Shown one piece after another: positions 35,030 to 47,348 of a stretch of 64,000 bases of DNA (the stretch's first letter is position 1; every line of letters begins with the position of its first letter). A model generated the notes under the pieces. The model made no database searches. It was given only the letters and a program-made list of their open reading frames with translations, and was not told the origin of the DNA. Source of the DNA: Calycina herbarum. Lineage: Eukaryota > Ascomycota > Leotiomycetes > Helotiales > Pezizellaceae. The DNA is taken from NCBI GenBank assembly GCA_001414485.1, contig LLEY01000065.1:124001-188000 (forward strand), in the 5' to 3' direction. The position numbers and the translations under genes were made by a program.

Positions 35030-35333
35030 ATTAGAACAGCTAAGAATACGTGCCGAGTATAGTACGGCATAGATGGTTATAGAACAGTGGATACCGAGGG
35101 CATAGAACAGGATTACAGTACAGTTTTAGTTTCGGGATTGTCAGAGCCGGATCGGTATAGACTTTTGTTATTGTCTAGCCCTCTTATATATAGATACCCT
35201 CGTACTCGTAGCCGGAAAGGACCAATTTGGTCTTTTCCTTCGTATCAGAGCCTAGTATTCGGATATGTCATTCTATCGAACGCACTTCTATATGCCTCTT
35301 TTGTAGTAGTATTCGTTTCGTGCTGTTATAAAA
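35030..35333. mobile_element. Solo LTR or MITE-like insertion, 304 bp, little RIP
   Basis: The ends ATTAGAACAGC and GCTGTTATAAA are an imperfect inverted repeat (9 of 11), and AAGCT flanks both sides (35025-35029, 35334-35338). The interior has many CA/TG dinucleotides and TATATATAG near 35188. An 88-codon frame inside (35087-35353) has no recognisable domain. The ends are not the standard TG...CA, so the class is uncertain. Confidence 0.5.
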
Positions 35334-35523
35334 AAGCTATAAAAATTATATAAGAACTCTTATATCTTCTTTCTATTCTCTTCTAAAGAGATATAACCTT
35401 AGAATATTCTAATAACTATTTATAGAAAAATATTACTAAGCTGTTTTAGTACTATAAATATATACTAATTTAAGGTCTAACTCTTCTAAGTATTAGTCTA
35501 AATTAGTCTATACTACTCGAGTA

Positions 35524-35600
35524 CTACTTAAGTAGTACTTAAGTAGTATTAAGTAGAGTAGAGTAGTAGTTACTACTCTACTCTACTTTACTTATTTAAT
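35524..35600. repeat. Palindrome-rich ACTTAAGTAGT repeat, copy 2
   Basis: Contains the same 25-base string as copy 1, then an inverted pair AAGTAGAGTAGAGTAGTAGTT / ACTACTCTACTCTACTTT that can form a hairpin. Function unknown. Confidence 0.5.
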
Positions 35601-37938
35601 ATACTAAGATTATCTATAGTAGAAAGTGAGTTCAAAATAATAGTTAAAATTAAAGTAAATTAATATTAAGAAAGTGTTTTCTAAAAAAAAGTATAGAATA
35701 GACCTTAGAGACTGAGTTTATTACTGTTATAATTGATACTAAATCTGGAAATTATATTTCGCTATTTATCTTTATTTCCAACTAATCGAATCCAAACTTA
35801 CCAATATACTACAGTCAACATAGTACTATATTGTGAAGTATTATATTCTGGTGGAGTCGTTGTATTATAAGAACAACTTCGTCTTAGTATATAATTACGT
35901 TGCAGACATTTTTCTATTCTTCTTCTATTTAGGTAGAGTTCTTCTTTCGTTGAAAGCGAACGAGTGTTGCAATAACGCATCTCAGTAAATTCGTTAACGA
36001 TTCACTACTAGAAGCGAAATAGGTAATAAAAAAAAAATCAGGGTGGAATTCAATAGAGAATTACACTGGAATCGAAACTTGGACAATGGAGAAAAAGCGA
36101 GCTCAACATGCGCTAAATTAATGAGGTTAACCAATTCACTAATTCTCTAACGTTTTATAATCTTGTTAGTGTGATTCGCTAACTGGATGAATTTTAAACA
36201 TGTGAGAGGTTAGAGGATTTTTATACTCCGCGCAAGCTTGACTAACATATGACTGAACTGAATAGGTAAGTCCGATACGCAGCATGCTTAGCTCACATCG
36301 GGATTCGGTAGTAGCGATTGAAAAAATAGGTACATTGGCCCGTCTCCAGGGCAAACAAGACGCCGCGGCTCTCGTTAATCAGACTTTAACCAGAGAGAAC
36401 AGGGGATAAATCCTTCTACGCAATCTGATACGGGATAAAAAATCGGAGAAGAAGAACCCAACAAAGAGTCAGATGAGAATGAACATAGTTTTGGCGAAAG
36501 GGAGGAAAAGAAGTTGTCCACTTTTTGTTTCCATATAAATTATACGAATGTCACCTAACACCTGAGGCAGTGGAAGATATAAGAGACGCAGGGGAGAGCT
36601 GTTAAGGGGATTAGGTTGAGTTTCTTCTTCTTTTGTATGTTTCTTTGCTGGAGAATTGTAATGTACAGGGCCTCCATTGCTTGAATATATAGCAAGCTTC
36701 AAAGCGGTGTTCTCTAGTTTAAGACATTCGAGATTTTACCCTTTTGCCATATGCCTAGGTCACTTGTTGCAGTTCCTATAAGCGTTCTTTACTGATTCCA
36801 GGTCTATTAATTTCGAAACCCTTTTCCAGAAACCTGGACACCTATTAACAGAAAAACCACGAACTAGTAATAACTTAATTTGGCATGCATGAAATGCTGT
36901 AAACACAATGATAGTGTGAAATTCATTGGTGTGAAATAGCTGCCAAAAAAACGCTGACTGGATTATTTTTCAGCGTTTCACTTCTAAGCGAGAACCCCTT
37001 CTCCTTCTTTTTCACATCAATAACTGGCTGTAGTGAGATCTATGTACTTAGTCCTTGTATCATTATTAATCCCCCAGTTAATAAGAGCTACCTTTGCTCT
37101 CCAAAGCATCTATTTCATGAGAGTCACGCGATCATGAGAAATGAACTGTCTTACTATCATTTACTGAGTTGATGCCACATATTTTATTGCTGTCGAATCT
37201 TTCTAAACCTCCGGGATTGAAATCTCCGACATTCGAGAGTAGTTGCGTCTGGATGTAAGGGAGAGTACCGTTTTTAGTTTCCTATCTTTAATTGTTAAAG
37301 ACTTTATAATAATTAGATTCGTATATTACTATAGTATTTGTTTTTAAAAATAGAGGTTAGGTGTAAAAGGAGGAGAATAGGGCAGGATACATGTAGAGTG
37401 GAATTCGAGGTAGCCTTACCAGTATATATTATTTCCTTTCACTAGGAAGCAAGTCTTTTCGATGCTTTACCTCTCAAATCCCGCAACGATAAATAGATCC
37501 CAACCATCAACTCATCTGAATATCTCAAAATTGAGCACCCTATCTTCCCACTACAGCTTTGGTGATTTCTGCTCCCGATTCATTTACCTCTCAGCCAAAG
37601 TTCCATTTTTGGAAAGGTGGAAGGTCCATTTTCCGAACTAAAGGGCAAGGAAGAGTGGAAAAGAAAGAGGGTTACTAAATTCTCTATGAACAGATGTGCT
37701 ACCGTCGAATCTCAAGCCATACTTGGTTTCGGGTCCTACTTCTCCATATCTAGTTATTCCAGATTGCCTAAGGGTCAAGTCAAATTTCACTGGGACTGTA
37801 AACTTTAAATTCTCATAGGTGAATAACTCTTCGTCTAGATGACGACAGAGAGACAGCAAGCAACATATCATATAATAAACATCTTTGTAGTAGTATATAA
37901 TTCATGTTGTTACTTTGATGTAAATCTTGAAAGGGTGG
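35601..37938. other. Non-coding segment with near-normal composition inside the island
   Basis: From about 35740 CA and TG dinucleotides return and the sequence looks like unique fungal DNA. No exon, RNA or transposon ends were recognised. It may be original host sequence between two transposon clusters. Confidence 0.45.
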
Positions 37939-39831
37939 TACAGCGGGGGTTCGCAGATATTCGTACGCTCTCTTTTTTACACCTAAAATCATTGAAAGTC
38001 ATCTTGTTTAAAACTCTACTGTAAAATAAACCCTAACTATTTTTTAAAACTTCTTAAACATATCTCTAGAAAATTAAGATATCTTTACTTTGTATTCTTA
38101 GTTTTTCTTCTAAGCTAAACTAATCTTGATTTAATTAGGTTATAGTAAGAGCTGTCGAGAAAGTTACTAAATTTTACTCGATTTTGGTATAATCCGGTGT
38201 TTTCCCGACTTTTCCTACTTTTGCTCTATTATAACATAAGACCTAGTATATATTTAGTGTATTTGTCTTTAAAGACTATTATTTAAATACTTGAAATAAT
38301 CTTAGTTCTTAATTTTAGATATTGTTTAAATATAATATAGTATACCAGGACCTCGTGATTATCAGGACCTTGTGAATTTTTTCCCTACCCTACTACTTCT
38401 AACTTTAATATACGTTTTCTTAACAACTACCTAATAGAATCTTAAACCTAAGAAGCTTGAATTATCTTAGCTATTAAAGCTATTTAATTATCTAAACAAA
38501 TAAACCGTAGTAAAGCTACGAAGCTATATAGAGTCTCTTATTCTATACTTATTAATAGAATAGCTAGTCGAACTACTCTTAGCGAATACCGGCTAGCAAA
38601 TCATAAAATAACTATAATAGAAGAGGAGGTGATTATTTAAAATATACTTAATCTAGATATAAGAGAATTTACACCCTAGCTAGGTAGTATAGAAGATATA
38701 GCAAATTATATACTCGAGTTATATAGAGGATAACGTATTAGAAAGAACTAGGTATAACGATTTATATAACGACGTCTAGAACTAAAGACGTGTTTTAATC
38801 GCGTTTACGATTTCTAAAGAGCCTTATATAAAGATCCTAAGCTAATTAGTACATAGTTTCGACTAGTAGAGAATATATAGACGAAATATAGAATCTAAGA
38901 CTACGATTTCTATAACTTTAATAAGACTAGTTTTATAATAGGTATTATCTACGCTAGAATAGTTATTACACGTATTAATCAACGTAGTAGAGGTAAGGCT
39001 ATCTAGCTAGGTAATCGGGAATAGGCTATAGTAATTGTCTATATTAATAGAGAAGGTTTAAGTATCCTTCTATTCTTAGTAGTTTAAGGGAAAAATCACC
39101 TTACTAGTTAGTATACTAAGGGCGGTCTTCTTAATAACTAGGTTATTAAACTAACTAGTAATAGATAGACTAATAATAAGATAGGCTTAGAATAGCTAGA
39201 ACACTTCGATAAGTATACTTGTAGTTATATAAAAGGGCTATATCGAATATTAGTTCTAGATAAGCATAAGAGTTATAAATTAGTAGTATTCTAAGAGTAT
39301 TATAAGTTATATAATATTATTACTCTTTACCTACTTTCTTATTTGTCTTATCTAACCTAGCTACTCGACGTTAAGTGTTTTAGTATTCTTAAACACATAT
39401 ATAGGCGTTAAATCAAGACCTTTATTAAGACTTATATAAACTATATTACTAAGGTCGAGTTCTTTCTTACGTTTTATATAGCTTATAACTAGTTAATAAT
39501 AACCTAAAACGCTAAAGCTAGGTTCTATAAAGCTAGTCTAGTATCTCTAGAACCCTAGACTATAATCTTAAAGCTTAATATTAAGTTATAAACTCCTATA
39601 CCTACTAGACCCCTCTCTGCCGACGTGTTACGAACTACGATTATATAGTAAGTAGTCTAGACAGCGTTCTAATAGAATAAGATATAATATCTAGGAATAG
39701 AAAGTAACATAGAAGGAAATCAGTTATACGAAGGACATTTAGGGATTTCAGGATCTCACTATTATAGTACTATTAGAAGTCACGTGTGGTTATATAACGT
39801 GATCGCCTACATCGCTCTAATTACCTTAATC

Positions 39832-39867
39832 GTAAGCGACGTAAGCGACGCGAGCGATATAAGCGAC
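39832..39867 (+). repeat. 9-bp tandem repeat, four units, in the 5' LTR
   Basis: Units GTAAGCGAC, GTAAGCGAC, GCGAGCGAT, ATAAGCGAC lie just upstream of the LTR TATA box. The 3' LTR has a single unit (ATAAGCGAC near 46443). Confidence 0.85.
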
Positions 39868-39887
39868 GTACTTAGGAATAAAGGTTC

Positions 39888-39895
39888 TATATAAG
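39888..39895 (+). promoter_or_regulatory. TATA box of the 5' LTR
   Basis: TATATAAG within TTCTATATAAGG; the 3' LTR has the matching TATATAAG near 46470-46477. This is the likely core promoter of the element when active. Confidence 0.6.
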
Positions 39896-40120
39896 GACTA
39901 GCACTTCTGCTATTAGATAGAAGCTTTATACTCAACTTTAGTTATTAATCTTATTATCTTATTTAACATCTTTGATATAAGTAACGAGTTTACTTCTAAG
40001 TAAATAACCTGGCTTATCTGTACTTCTTACCTATATACTAACCTTCGAGACTTAGTTACCTTTATTTAGTTTATTTAAGTTTTATTACACTTTAAGCACC
40101 TGCTTAGAAGTTCAGTCGTC

Positions 40121-43100
40121 ATAGCCCTAGCAACCCCTGCAGTAGCTAGCTCGAATACTAGTCGAGTCAACGTTATAGATATATTAGGAAGTATAACTAG
40201 AAGAATACCTGCCGGTATATATTTAACTAGGAACGACGATAATATTAGTATACCGGACGCCTCTAAGCCTTATAAGGTCGAAGCACTTAAGTCTATTAAA
40301 GTTAAGATACTAGATACGTATTATAAGAAGCGAAAGGAACTCGACTTATTCCTTCTCTAAATAGACATCTACTTTAACTTTAACTCTAATAAGTTTAAAG
40401 GTAATTATAACTTATAAACTATCTTTACTATCTCCTACCTTAGAGGATTAGTATTAGAATAGGTCTAACTATACTTAGAGGACTTTTTTAAGAATAAAGA
40501 TAAAGATAGAAAGATAGAATTAACTAAGATTATATTTAAATCTTAGAGGGGATTTAAAGCAACTATTAGAAAAGTCTTTAAAGACTTTAACACGATCTAT
40601 ACAGCTGTATATAAGCTTTTAGAGTTATACTAAACCGGATCTATAATAGATTATACTAATAAGTTCTAATAATATAGAATAAAATCGAGGTAGGATACTA
40701 TCGCTTTTATAGAACTCTTCTATAAAGGATTAAAGGTATATATCTATAAGGAAATAGCTAAGTAGAATATATAGTTCTTAACTATTATAGGTATAATTAA
40801 GGAGGTTATCTAGTTAGATAACCGCCTATACGAATTTAGGAAGAGTAACCTTAGATATAAGGAAAAGAGTTATAGAATAGGAAAGTAGAAACACTCTTAT
40901 ACTAATAAACATAGTAAGGAGGCGAACGCTATATAGAAGAAAACCTTTCTAAAGAAAGGCAGACTTTCCTAAGAAGAGCGAAATCGTCGACGCGAGTAGA
41001 ACTTATATTATAACTATAGCCTTCCTAGCTATAGAGTAAATAAGTATAGTAAGAAGAAAGACTCTAATAGAAAGAGACGAATCAATACTATAGTCTATAA
41101 GAAGGTAGTATTACTTAATAAAATTAAACTTATAGATAAGGAACTTAAAGTTAGAGGATATAGTATATAAATTAAAACAGACGCTGTAGATATAACAGCA
41201 GGCGTTATATACTTATAGCTAAATAAAGGAATTAAGTTATAAGTTAGTAAAGTATAAGATACTAATAATAATAGAGATCTATTACTTAAAGAGTATTATA
41301 ATATATAGTTAGAAATAAACTATAAACTGCCTCTTTAAGTAGAATATAAATTATTACTATTAACGAGTTTATTAGAGTTATCGGAATTAGAATCTAACTT
41401 ATTAGAGGTAGATCCTAGAACGTATAAACCTAAAGAAGGAGAAACGTAGGTATTTATTAGGACCTTTAAGAGAGGGAATAGATAGGTATATATAGAAGGA
41501 TAGAAACCTGATTTCTAGAGTCTATATTCTACTTAAGGAGTTAATCCTACTATCTTAACTACTTATAAGATAGTAAGGAATAACTAAGATCGAGTAACTA
41601 TAGTTAGCTCTATTACTAGGAGGGAAACTATTAAGTTTAAGGAGCCGGGACCGGAATAGACGATACTAAACGACTACCTAGAGGAGGGAGATCTATAGAT
41701 AGTTACTGATTTAAGAAATAATACTACTAAATAGTAGTAGTATTACCTAGAAGGATTTGATAAATATAATAGATATCTAAAGTTAGATATAACTACCTAC
41801 CTACCTAGTTAAGACTATAAATTAGAAATTAATAAGAAATATTAGATATTAAGAGTTAAAAAAGGAATTATATTAGTATTTAAAGGATTAGAGGATCGAC
41901 GAATATTTAGAGTTACTAAGGTAGACCCCTAGGCTAACCTAATCTAGGAATTCTACTAACTTATAAAAGGTAAACAGTAGACTACTAAGACATTATATAG
42001 AGCAACTATTAAATAGGTTTAGTATAAACTATAAGTATTATTAGACTAGTCTATAGAAAGACGTTTTATAGGAACACTTCTAGAACCTAAGAGAATAGTA
42101 GAAGATAGTCTAGTATACGAAGTAGCTTTTTCTAATAATAAAAAAGTAATATTCTTTCTAAGCCCTTAGAAAGGGGATAATAGTAAGAGAAGATTCAAGG
42201 TTTATTTTATTAAACCGGAAAATTATACTACTATAGGAAAGTTAAACGCTATATCTAGAGAAAATCAACTTATAGTAATAGTAAAGATAAGAGGAAAGGA
42301 ACTCCGAGTCTTAATTAATTCTAGAGTAATAGGTAATTTCCTTTCTCTAATAGCTTAGAAGAAGCTAAACGTCTTAATTAAAGGTATAAGGCTATACTGC
42401 TTAGAAGTAGTTAATAGAATAGACGTTATATATTAAAATAGGATTATTAATTAGTAAACTATTCTAATAAAAGTTAATATTAAAGAATACTACTTAGATA
42501 TATAATTCGATATTATTAAAATAGGAAGTAAGGAAGTAATACTTAGTATACTATAGATTTAAGAACATAATCTAGAAATCGACTAGAAAGCTAGAATAAT
42601 AACTTTTAGTTAATATAAATACGTAGGTTTATATTTATAACTTCAAAGCTAGAACAAGGTTAGCGCCACCTCTTCTAAAGTGCTAGGACACCTCGCCTAG
42701 GGTCCTCTATAGGTTAGTAAGACAGCTGATAACGAAATACCTATATAGTATAGAGAATTTAAGGCTTTATTCGAAAACCTAGAAGACTTATAAGCCTTGT
42801 TAGAACATCGCCTATAAGATTATAAGATTAAATTAAAAGAAGGTTATTACCTCTTAAAGTAGAAGCTTCGGTTATATAACTAGAAAAGCCTATAAAGAAT
42901 AGAAAGTTATATAAAGAAAGGTATTAAAAAGAGATATATTAGGAAATCTAAGTTACTAATTATCTTAAATATACTTATTATTAAGAAGAAAGACAATCTA
43001 GATAAGAGAGTATATATTAATTATTAAGAAGTAAATCATACTATAGTTAAGGACGCTTATCCGCTGCTACCTAGCTAATACTTATAAGATAAGTTAGGTA

Positions 43101-45560
43101 AGGTAGTACGATTTATGAAATTAGATTAATAAAATACTTATAGACTTATATAAATAAAAACCAGAGATAAATAGAAGATAGTATTTACCTTATTATTAGG
43201 CCTTTATAAATATATAGTTATACTATTTAGACTTTATAATATACTAGCTATATATTAGAGATAAAATAATAATATTTTAAAAGATCTTCTAGAAGTAATA
43301 GTAATCTATTACCTAGATAATATCTTAATCTTCTTAGAAAAAGAAGAAGAATATAAGAGATATATTAAAGAAGTTTTATAATAACTTATAAAAGTAAACT
43401 CTTAGCTAAAGCTCTTAAAATACGAGTTTAGAGTAACTTAAATACTTTTCCTAAGATAAGTATTTAGTCTAGAAAAAATAGAAATAGATCTAGTAAAGAT
43501 CTAAGATATCTTAAACTAGAAGTTACTAGAGAATATAAAAGATATACAGTTCTTTCTTAGATTTATAAACTTCTACTATCTATTTATATAAGACTATATA
43601 AAGATTACTAAACTAATAATAATACTAGTTAAAAAAGCTATTAAATTTATTTAGAATAAATAAGCTAAGGACGCTTTTTAAAGGATTAAAGTAAGGTTTA
43701 TAGAAAAACCTATTCTATATAACTTCGATATAGAAAAACTAAGTACGATTAAAATAGACGCTTTAGATATATTAGTAGGTACGATTTACCTATAACTAAA
43801 TAAAAAAGGAAAACTTATATCTATTATATATTATTCTAAAATATTTAACCTAGTATAATAGAACTATAGTATCTTTAATAAAGAGTTACTTACTATAGTA
43901 TTAGTTTTAGAATACTAGAGAATTTATTTATAGCTAATAAAACACCTAGTTATAGTTCTATCTAACTATAAGAATCTTAGGACATTTATAATAACTAAGG
44001 AACTTATAACTAGATAATTAGCTAGATAGTCAGAGATATTAAGAGGATTTAATATTATTATTTAATATATAAAGAGAACGTTAAATACTTAAGCTAATAC
44101 TCTTAGCTAAAAACCTAGATACGAGGGAAATAAAGAGTATAAGAAGATTATAATCTTAAAAACTCTTAAAAATAGAGACTTAGTACCTATTATATATAAA
44201 ATAGTAGTAATAAATAATATCTAGATAGATAAAATTTAGAATATATATAAAGGTTATAACTAGTATATAAAAGGGAAATTATAAGTCCCTAGCTCGTATA
44301 TAAAAGAATTTATATAAGAATACTATACTATGCTCGCTTATAGCTACTAAGGAATTCGTAGAACCCTTTATAGAATAAGATAATACTACTATATTAATCG
44401 ATTATCTATAATAGTTAAGGAGGTAATAGTAAAATATAATACTTATACTAGGAATAAGGCTTCCTACTATACTCTTTATAGATAGATAAACACTACTCTA
44501 ATACTATAAATACCTTAGAAATTAATATCTATAGATTTTATTATTAAATTACTAAAATCTAAAGATCTAATAATAAGAGTTAAGTATAATATAATCTTAG
44601 TTATTATAGAATAACTTATAAAATATATGATTTTAGTAGTATATATAGAGTTAAGTATAGCTAAGGAATTAGTATTCGTATTCTTTAGAGAAGTAGTCTT
44701 AAGATATAGACTACTTAAAGAAATACTCTTAGATAGAGATAAACTCTTTACCTTTAAATTTTAAATTGCTTTTATAAAACAACTAAGTATGAAAAGAAAG
44801 CTTTCGACAGCTTTTTACTCTTAAATAAATAAAGGAAACGAACAGATAAATTAAGTAGTTAAAACATACCTTTATTATTATATAAACTACTAGTAAAACA
44901 ACTAGGTAGAACTACTACCCTTAGTATAGTTTGCTTATAATAGTTTAGTAATAGAAATAATACTTATTATACTATTCTATACTAACTTTAAGTATAAATT
45001 ATTAGTATATTAAGAACCGTTATCTACAACTATCGACAACTAGCTTACTTATATTTAGGTCTTAAAAATTAAGAGGTTATATAAGAAACTTATAGAGGAT
45101 TTGTAGTTTATTACTAAAAGGAACGCGTACTACTATAATAAACGACGTAGTTAGAAGCTAACGCTAAAAGAGAGAGATAAAGTCTATTTAGTATAGAAAA
45201 ACATCGATATAAAAAGACTAAGTAATAAACTAGATTATAAAAAACTTAGACTATTTAAAATTAAATAAGTTAAAAGACCTTTAAATTATAAACTAGCGCT
45301 AGTAAAGATAATAAACATCTACCTAGTATTCTATATATCCTTACTCGAACTAGTACTACTAGGAGCACTACTAGCTCTACTTATAGAAATTTAACTAGTA
45401 AACCTAAACGCTAAATACGAAGTTAAGAGGATTCTTAACTATAAACTTATTAGAGGACAAGTTAAGTATCTAATTAAATAGTTAAATTACCTATACTTAG
45501 AAAACACTTAAGAGCTAAAAAGCAATCTTAACTATTACTAGGAGAAACTTTAGAAGTTCT
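40121..45560 (+). pseudogene. Decayed gag-pol of the chromovirus
   Basis: The probable start codon is now ATA at 40121 (first residues then read ALATPAVASSN). Stops occur throughout, mainly TAG and TAA. The RT catalytic block reads YYLDNI where Asp-Asp is expected, and the integrase zinc-finger cysteines read Tyr in KYNTYTRNK. All visible changes of key residues are G-to-A or C-to-T, as RIP produces. No functional product is possible. Confidence 0.88.
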
Positions 45561-46235
45561 ACTACTAAAACCTAGAGTTACCTACATCTTATAGTTAGAA
45601 GGGAAAGCCTTAAGAAAAGCTGAATTAAGAGTCAGCTCGGTAGTAAAAGCAGGGTTACTAGAAGAAGAAGGGGCCGCTAGCTAAGTAACCTCTAATTCCC
45701 TCTCTTCTTTCTCCTTCTCTACTCTTTCCTTCTTATTAGCTTTATCAAGCTCTTATAGGTTAGTAAGACTACGACAGAGCATCTCTTGCTCCTGCTCTAT
45801 AAGGAAGCGTTATTGTTTTCGTAGACGGAGAATCTTCTATATAGCTTCTTCTTAAATCTTATAGGCTATCTCTTCCTTCTACTATAACCGCTGCTTCTAG
45901 GTATTAATAGATTCCTACTTAAAAATTAAGAGTATTCGGTTTTACGATTCGATATTATAAGATTTGCTCTTCCTAGTATACTTAGAGTACTTAGAACTAC
46001 TAGAGATACTAACGTATCAACGACTAGTTTTTACATTTATATAATAAGTATAAGAGATTATTTCACATCCTAAACGTTCGATTTAAAGAGCGTTAAGAGT
46101 TCTATATTATTTAAGCTTATCTTTTAAGAGAGGTGTTAATAATATAATAGGAACTAGAGAGGCTGCTAGCCTCTTAACGATATTTTCTTAGGCTATACTT
46201 AAGTATAGGGATACGCTAGTCTAAGAAGGGAATAG

Positions 46236-46672
46236 TATTATAAACTACGATTATATAGTAAGTAGTCTAGACAGCGTTTTAATAAGATAAGGTATAACAT
46301 CTAGGAATAGAAGGTAATATAGAAGGAAATCAGTAATACAAAGGATATTTAAGGATTTTAGGATCTTACTATTATAGTACTATTAGAAGTTACGTGTAGT
46401 TATATAACGTGATCGCCTATATCGCTCTAATCACCTTAATTATAAGCGACGTACTTAGGAATAAAGGTTCTATATAAGAACTAGCACTTCTACTATTAGA
46501 TAGAAGCTTCGTACTCAACTTTAGTTATTAATCTTATTATCTTATTTAATATCTTTGATATAAGTAACGAGTTCACTTCTAAGTAAACAACCCGGCGTAT
46601 CTGTACTTCTTACCTGTATACCAACCTTCGAGACTTAGTCACCTTTGTTTAGTTTGTTTGAGTTTCGTTATA
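46236..46672 (+). repeat. 3' LTR of the chromovirus (437 bp)
   Basis: Starts TATTATAAAC, corresponding to TGTTACGAAC of the 5' LTR after RIP changes, and ends TTTCGTTATA. A purine run AAGAAGGGAA just before it (46223-46232) is the likely polypurine tract. Confidence 0.88.
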
Positions 46673-47348
46673 CGACGCTACCTCTTAGGTCTCCTAGACT
46701 CCTTATAACCCTTCTAAAGCTCTTTTATAATCAACTCTTATTAAGGATCGTATTACTCGTTACTAAGGAAGCTCGCTAACACCTATTTTCTAGACAATTG
46801 CTTTGTTAGTAAAAGGTATAGAGCGATTAGCCTATAAGGTAACCCTCTTATTAGCCTAGGTCTATATACTTCGAACAGTAAATAAAGCTCTTAGCAAACG
46901 CCGGAGGGCTAAAAATACCTATGTCTAAGAAGGAGGTACACTTACTATAGAGGATATATAAGACGGATTAGCCTAGAAGAATATAGAGGAGCAGGTTCGA
47001 CGTAATAAGCGCTCTAGAGAGGGTAGAGAAGATGAAGGATAAACGACTTAGTAACGTTATAGCACTTATAGAAAAACTAGTCATAATACATAGACGTGTT
47101 AAGAAGTTGTAGATATATCTAGTTTATTAGATTCCGAGTAGTTTTAATTAATTTAATATGTTATAGTAGTTTTATTATATTTTAAAGTAGTAGAGTAGGA
47201 AAAAATTCACAAGGTCCTGATAATCACGAGGTCCTGGTATACCACGTTAGTGATAAATATATAAAACGTCTTTCTTAAGATGACTTTTGGTGTAAAAAGG
47301 GACCGTACGAATATTTGCGAACCCCCACTGTAAGTAGAGGAAGAGGTA

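Larger units (their letters stand above)
39626..40089 (+). repeat. 5' LTR of the chromovirus (464 bp)
   Basis: Starts TGTTACGAAC and ends TTTTATTACA. It contains a TATATAAG box at 39888-39895. It is 27 bp longer than the 3' LTR because of extra 9-bp repeats at 39832-39867. Remaining differences from the 3' LTR are mostly C/T and G/A. Confidence 0.9.
39626..46672 (+). mobile_element. Ty3/gypsy chromovirus LTR retrotransposon (RIP-mutated)
   Basis: A full-length 7047-bp element with two LTRs and target duplication CGACG (39621-39625 and 46673-46677). The same pogo site in copy 1 is uninterrupted, which confirms the boundaries. Plus-strand relics in order: gag (from about 40121), a CCHC knuckle altered to YYNYSLPSYRVNKYSKKK (about 40990-41065), an aspartic protease block around 42270-42360, RT with YYLDNILIF at 43307-43333, RNase H from about 43740, and an integrase zinc-finger and core at about 44310-44880. 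A chromodomain relic (GQVKYLIK...LNYLYLENT) lies at about 45455-45520. Gag-Pol order with integrase after RNase H and a terminal chromodomain defines chromoviruses. Dozens of stops make it inactive. Confidence 0.92.
38335..47247 (+). mobile_element. pogo/Fot1-type transposon, copy 2, split by a retrotransposon
   Basis: The left part is 38335-39625 and the right part 46678-47247, together 1861 bp, matching copy 1 (1858 bp). TIRs of about 55 bp and flanking TA (38333-38334, 47248-47249) are present; the right terminus keeps ACGTGGTATACCAGG on the minus strand while the left shows ATATAGTATACCAGG, a RIP difference. It carries the same decayed transposase as copy 1. It is interrupted at a CGACG site by the chromovirus. 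Confidence 0.88.
37941..47330. mobile_element. Outer TIR element (475 bp net), split by a nested insertion
   Basis: The left end CAGCGGGGGTTCGCAGATAT at 37941 matches in inverted form the right end at 47330 (CAGTGGGGGTTCGCAAATAT on the minus strand). The similarity extends about 50 bp (TTCGTACG, TTTTACACC, AGTCATCTT). Both ends are flanked by TA (37939-37940, 47331-47332). The element's own sequence is only 37941-38334 plus 47250-47330, so it was a short non-autonomous Tc1/mariner/pogo-type element before the pogo copy inserted. Confidence 0.8.

Noticed and set aside
30000..47000. Long stretches without open frames read as possible non-coding RNA or centromere
   Set aside because: Translation with stops allowed shows transposase and gag-pol relics, and TIRs, LTRs and target duplications explain most of it. 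No centromere-specific signal was seen.
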